DNA of 64,000 nt, taken from assembly GCA_035516965.1 (NCBI GenBank), contig DATIZR010000111.1:31346-95345 (forward strand), read 5' to 3'. Within the stretch, counting starts at the first letter, position 1. Every line of letters begins with the position of its first letter. The DNA comes from Nitrospirota bacterium. GTDB lineage: Bacteria > Nitrospirota > UBA9217. A model generated the notes under the pieces. It saw nothing but the letters and a program-made list of their open reading frames with translations, searched no databases and was not told where the DNA came from. Both the position numbers and the translations under genes were made by a program. Shown piece after piece: positions 61,171 to 64,000 of the stretch.

Positions 61171-62210
61171 AAGTTTTTCTGCATCCTGTCCGAAACTTCC
61201 CTGAGCAGTTTCAGGATCGCCTCGGCCCTTTCGGGAGTGAGGCTGCCCATGCCGCAGGAGGGCGTGAGGAGGCACTGTCCGAGCATGGCCGTGCGGCCGA
61301 TCCCCTGCTGCTCGAGGCGCTTCATGCCGGCCTCCAACTTCCCGACCAGCATGTCGGCGGTTTCGGCGCCGGTGAACGCTCCGGTGGGCACGATGCCCCA
61401 GGCGAGCGCCCCTCCGCGGTCATAGAACTTCCTGATGTCCCCGGGGTAGAGCAGGACCCTTTCCATATACCCGAAGGCGTCGAAGTTCACGATGTCCACC
61501 CTGGTGTTGAACAGCAGGGGCCAGTCCGCGTTGCCGCAGCAGTGGATGCCGGCGATGCCGCCGAGCTCGTGGATGACATCGATGATCTCGTTCAACTTAT
61601 CCGCCACGAACTCCGGCGAGACCGCCGAGAAGGCCGAGCCGAGGGACTCCATTGCCGGCTCGTCGATGAAGATGATGACGGGCTTTCCGAACTGGCCGAG
61701 AACCTTGATCTGCCAGGCGGCCTTCATGGCAAGACCCTTGACGACCGCGTCGAACACCACGTCGTTGTGCACGATGTCCCTGCCAGCTTCGTCCTTGAAG
61801 GATATGCCGGCCGTGAGCGGGCCCGTGACGTGGCCTTTCACGAACCGCAGTGCCGGCGAAGCGGACGCCCTGAGGGCCCGGATAAAGGCGGGAAATGCCG
61901 CCGCATACTCCGCCGTGATCTTGAAGAACCCATAGTCCTTTGCGAGGTACCGTTCGAAGAACTTCTCGAGCCCCGGCGTAAGGTCTTGTGACGTGTCGAA
62001 GTAAAAGCGCATCTTCGCCTCGTCGAGCGCGAGGCCCGGCAGTGACTCGCTGTACTGGCCGTCCATGTGTTCGCGGAAATCCCGCTGCGGGAGCTGCGGC
62101 CAGATGGGCGCCTCCGGGAGGTACCGGAGCGACAGGGCCGCGGCCTGGTCGGGGTCAGTGACGGGCAGGCTGCCGATGCCCGTTGCGATGCAGTTGTAGC
62201 TGGTGGCCAT
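61167..62210 (-). CDS. MetE-core/uroporphyrinogen decarboxylase-like methyltransferase
   Basis: 347 residues, a single TIM barrel of the MetE/UroD superfamily. N-terminus CIATGIGSLPVTDPD, middle VKGHVTGPLTAGIS, and IIFIDEPAMESLG then GIAGIHCCGNADWPLLF, whose HCCGN resembles the zinc-binding His-Cys of methionine synthases, and a later CLLTPSCGMG matching the second zinc cysteine. Only the catalytic half of MetE is present, as in core-MetE proteins that take methyl groups from a corrinoid protein. The methyl donor is unknown. Start 62210 has AGGAACAT upstream. Confidence 0.85.
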   Translation of the reverse strand: MATSYNCIATGIGSLPVTDPDQAAALSLRYLPEAPIWPQLPQRDFREHMDGQYSESLPGLALDEAKMRFYFDTSQDLTPGLEKFFERYLAKDYGFFKITAEYAAAFPAFIRALRASASPALRFVKGHVTGPLTAGISFKDEAGRDIVHNDVVFDAVVKGLAMKAAWQIKVLGQFGKPVIIFIDEPAMESLGSAFSAVSPEFVADKLNEIIDVIHELGGIAGIHCCGNADWPLLFNTRVDIVNFDAFGYMERVLLYPGDIRKFYDRGGALAWGIVPTGAFTGAETADMLVGKLEAGMKRLEQQGIGRTAMLGQCLLTPSCGMGSLTPERAEAILKLLREVSDRMQKNF

Positions 62211-62253
62211 TGATGTTCCTTTCGCGCTCCGCGCCGCGGTCGTTGATCGGGGC

Positions 62254-62282
62254 ATTATATATTCATCGGAAGTAAAAAACAA
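62254..62282 (-). promoter_or_regulatory. Sigma-70 promoter for MetE-like gene
   Basis: Minus strand: TTGTTT (62282-62277), 17-base spacer, TATAAT (62259-62254), with a leader of about 40 bases. Confidence 0.75.
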
Positions 62283-62447
62283 CTCAAAAGCCGCCGCGCG
62301 ATCATGGCCGGTCCGCTGCGAGGCCTCATGCCGGTGAGGGCGTGATGGTTTCTGAACGCTGCGATGGGCTCCGTGGAGCAGAGTATCGGACGTGCTGCCT
62401 TAAGATGATGGCACGACTGTCCCGTCCTGCGCCCGGGGCAATTTCCC

Positions 62448-62476
62448 TTTACAGATCCCTCTAAAACCGGTACTAT
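62448..62476 (+). promoter_or_regulatory. Promoter seven bases before queF start (leaderless candidate)
   Basis: TTTACA (62448-62453), 17-base spacer, TACTAT (62471-62476), then seven bases to ATG 62484. No Shine-Dalgarno. Confidence 0.6.
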
Positions 62477-62483
62477 GCGCTCC

Positions 62484-62843
62484 ATGAAATACGGAACCAA
62501 AGCGATCAAGCAGGTGAAACTGGAGCTCTGGCCCAATCCCAGCCCGGAGCGGGACTACGCGATCGAGATATCCTACCCCGAATTCACCTGTCTCTGCCCA
62601 CGCTCGGGCTACCCCGATTTCGCCACGATCAGGGTCACCTATACGCCCGACCGGAAGGTCGTTGAGCTCAAGGCCCTGAAGCTCTGGTTGAACAGCTTTC
62701 GCGACAGGAGCGTATCCCACGAAGCCGCGACGAACCTGATCTTCGAGACCCTCGACCAGCAGCTCAAACCGCGCGCGCTGGAGGTCGTCGGAGACTTCAA
62801 TGTCCGTGGCAACGTGAAAACGGTCATCCGGGTCGTCAAGTAG
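62484..62843 (+). CDS. queF: NADPH-dependent 7-cyano-7-deazaguanine reductase
   Basis: Reduces preQ0 to preQ1 in queuosine synthesis. About 119 residues (short, unimodular QueF). Active-site cysteine in [31 protein letters not shown] and SHEAATN, then [15 protein letters not shown], are the family motifs. ATG 62484 is preferred because the upstream ATG at 62475 lies within the -10. No preQ1 riboswitch was visible upstream; queC/D/E are not in the window. Confidence 0.94.
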   Translation: MKYGTKAIKQVKLELWPNPSPERDYAIEISYPEFTCLCPRSGYPDFATIRVTYTPDRKVVELKALKLWLNSFRDRSVSHEAATNLIFETLDQQLKPRALEVVGDFNVRGNVKTVIRVVK

Positions 62844-62944
62844 CCCGGACATTCTAATCCCTCCCGCGGCCTGTCCGCGCCAGAGATACCACTCCTCTCT
62901 CCCGCATCAGACCCATGATCAAGAGACCGGTTGAACGAAGGGGC

Positions 62945-62973
62945 TTGACTATTTCAGGGTACCATGATATCTA
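62945..62973 (+). promoter_or_regulatory. Sigma-70 promoter for protease gene
   Basis: TTGACT (62945-62950), 17-base spacer, TATCTA (62968-62973), leader about 35 bases to the ATG at 63015. Confidence 0.6.
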
Positions 62974-63014
62974 TGGAACGTTGTGGTGAGTTTTCCGACA
63001 AAGGGAGCCAGTTC

Positions 63015-64000
63015 ATGAGGTCCTCCTGGCGTTTAATCTGCACTGTTCTTGTCGTTTGCCTTGTCCCCCTGCACTCTTTTGCTGCTGCGGCTCCGGAGTC
63101 GTTCGCGCCGCTCGTGAAGAAAGAGATGCCCTCGGTCGTGAACATCTCGACCCGGCAGGTTGTCAAGGTCCAGCAGGCCTCTCCCTTCGGTGACCCGCAG
63201 ATGGACGATTTCTTCTACCGGTTCTTCGGCGGCAGGCCGCCGCAGCGGGAGCAGGTGAGACAGAGCCTGGGTTCCGGCTTCATCATCAGCCCCGACGGGT
63301 ATATCCTGACGAACAATCACGTGGTGGACAAGGCCCGCGACATCAAGGTGGCTCTTTCCGGCGGCCGGGTGCTGGAAGCGAAGCTGATCGGCACGTCTCC
63401 GGAGATCGATATCGCGCTGATCAAGGTGGAGGCAAGGGACCTGCCCTCGGTCGAGCTCGGCGATTCGGACGGGCTTGAAGTGGGCGACTGGGTCACGGCG
63501 ATCGGCAATCCCTTTGGCCTCAACCACACGGTCACCGCCGGCATCGTGTCGGCCAAGGGCCGGGTCATCGGCGTCGGGCCCTATGACGATCTGATCCAGA
63601 CCGATGCGGCCATCAACCCCGGCAACAGCGGGGGGCCGCTTTTCAATATGAAAGGCCAGGTCGTCGGGATCAACACGGTGATCATCGCGACGGGCCAGAA
63701 CCTGGGCTTCGCGATCCCGATCACCATGGTGAAGGAAGTACTGCCGTCGATCCGGGAAAAGGGCAGGCCCGACATGGGCTGGCTGGGCGTTTCTGCGCAG
63801 GCGGTCACGCCGGACCTTGCCGAGGCGCTCGGTTTGAGCGAACCGATCGGCGCCGTGATCAACGGGATCACCAAGAACAGCCCCGCGGACAAGGCAGGGC
63901 TCAAGCGGGGAGACGTGATCGTGGAACTGGACGGCAAGAAGATCCTCGATCCCCTGGAATTGCCCCGGATGGTCGCCTTCGGGCACATTGGCAAGACCGT
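63015..64000 (+). CDS. degP: DegP/HtrA-type periplasmic serine protease (3' end outside window)
   Basis: The first 328 residues are visible; the frame runs off the right edge. Signal peptide RLICTVLVVCLVPLHSFA, then the protease domain with catalytic His102 (NNHVVDKA), Asp132 (EIDIALIK) and Ser205 (NPGNSGGPL). A PDZ domain begins near 250 (LGVSAQAVTPDLAEALGL, SPADKAGLKRGDVI). Residues 60-80 (FFYRFFGGRPP) form the usual LA loop. Cleaves or refolds misfolded envelope proteins. AAGGGAG precedes ATG 63015. Fits with the envelope-stress operon at 43-45 kb. Confidence 0.93.
   Translation, partial: MRSSWRLICTVLVVCLVPLHSFAAAAPESFAPLVKKEMPSVVNISTRQVVKVQQASPFGDPQMDDFFYRFFGGRPPQREQVRQSLGSGFIISPDGYILTNNHVVDKARDIKVALSGGRVLEAKLIGTSPEIDIALIKVEARDLPSVELGDSDGLEVGDWVTAIGNPFGLNHTVTAGIVSAKGRVIGVGPYDDLIQTDAAINPGNSGGPLFNMKGQVVGINTVIIATGQNLGFAIPITMVKEVLPSIREKGRPDMGWLGVSAQAVTPDLAEALGLSEPIGAVINGITKNSPADKAGLKRGDVIVELDGKKILDPLELPRMVAFGHIGKT

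Noticed and set aside
62285..62474. preQ1 riboswitch upstream of queF
   Set aside because: No C-rich stem with A-rich tail arrangement was visible, and the promoter seems to leave no leader.

Overview
The window comes from a GC-rich (roughly 60%) diderm bacterium. LPS-heptose synthesis (RfaE2), a secretin, Mla lipid transport, a TonB-like protein and PilY1-type pili all indicate an outer membrane. The gene neighbourhoods (CBS-tsaE, rpsF-ssb-rpsR-DUF2232, paired DUF507 genes, PilV/W/X/Y1 minor pilins, an E-F-G-L-M-C-D secretion cluster, a MetE-core protein, DUF401) fit Nitrospirota or Desulfobacterota/Geobacter-like anaerobes. That placement is inference; there is no rRNA here. The window looks like ordinary chromosome: no phage, insertion sequence, integrase, CRISPR array or tRNA was seen.

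Layout. 0-10.5 kb (+): housekeeping (CBS protein, tsaE, nadK, family-4 uracil-DNA glycosylase, mutS), a heme-type diguanylate cyclase, rplI and dnaB, a TPR/cyclic-nucleotide protein and a MEMO-family protein. 10.6-21 kb (+): a minor-pilin/PilY1 cluster. 21-24 kb: maf, an atypical LuxR-type regulator and an M48 membrane peptidase. 24-28.7 kb (+): a SpoIIE-type phosphatase, an RsbW-like kinase and a STAS protein run directly into mlaE-mlaF-mlaD. 28.8-35.1 kb (+): hisS, a phosphodiesterase, a phosphohexomutase, enolase, a PilZ protein and a minimal zincin. 35.1-51 kb (-): rfaE2, an HD-GYP regulator with a hybrid kinase, glucan phosphorylase, Nudix, a YkgJ protein, an ECF sigma/anti-sigma/Spy-like stress operon, a second diguanylate cyclase, two DUF507 genes, and DUF2232-rpsR-ssb-rpsF. 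51.3-58.9 kb (+): a compact type II secretion/type IV pilus-like operon. 58.9-64 kb: DUF401 permease with a TonB-like protein, a MetE-like protein, queF, and a DegP/HtrA protease cut by the right edge.

Themes. Envelope and surface functions dominate (two pilin/secretion clusters, Mla, envelope-stress operon, DegP, TonB). Cyclic-di-GMP signalling is dense: two GGEEF cyclases with intact catalytic and inhibitory sites, one HD-GYP phosphodiesterase and one PilZ effector. Two regulators carry degenerate receiver domains.

Most noteworthy: (1) a complete partner-switching triad fused by position to an Mla lipid-transport operon, in which the STAS protein could act as both RsbV and MlaB; (2) several genes whose -10 element lies 5-9 nt before the start codon with no Shine-Dalgarno sequence, suggesting leaderless transcripts; (3) a hairpin in the rpsF leader that hides its ribosome-binding site, a likely S6:S18 autoregulatory element; (4) an oversized GspG-like pseudopilin with a cysteine-bearing extension; (5) short dispersed repeats placed just after stop codons.
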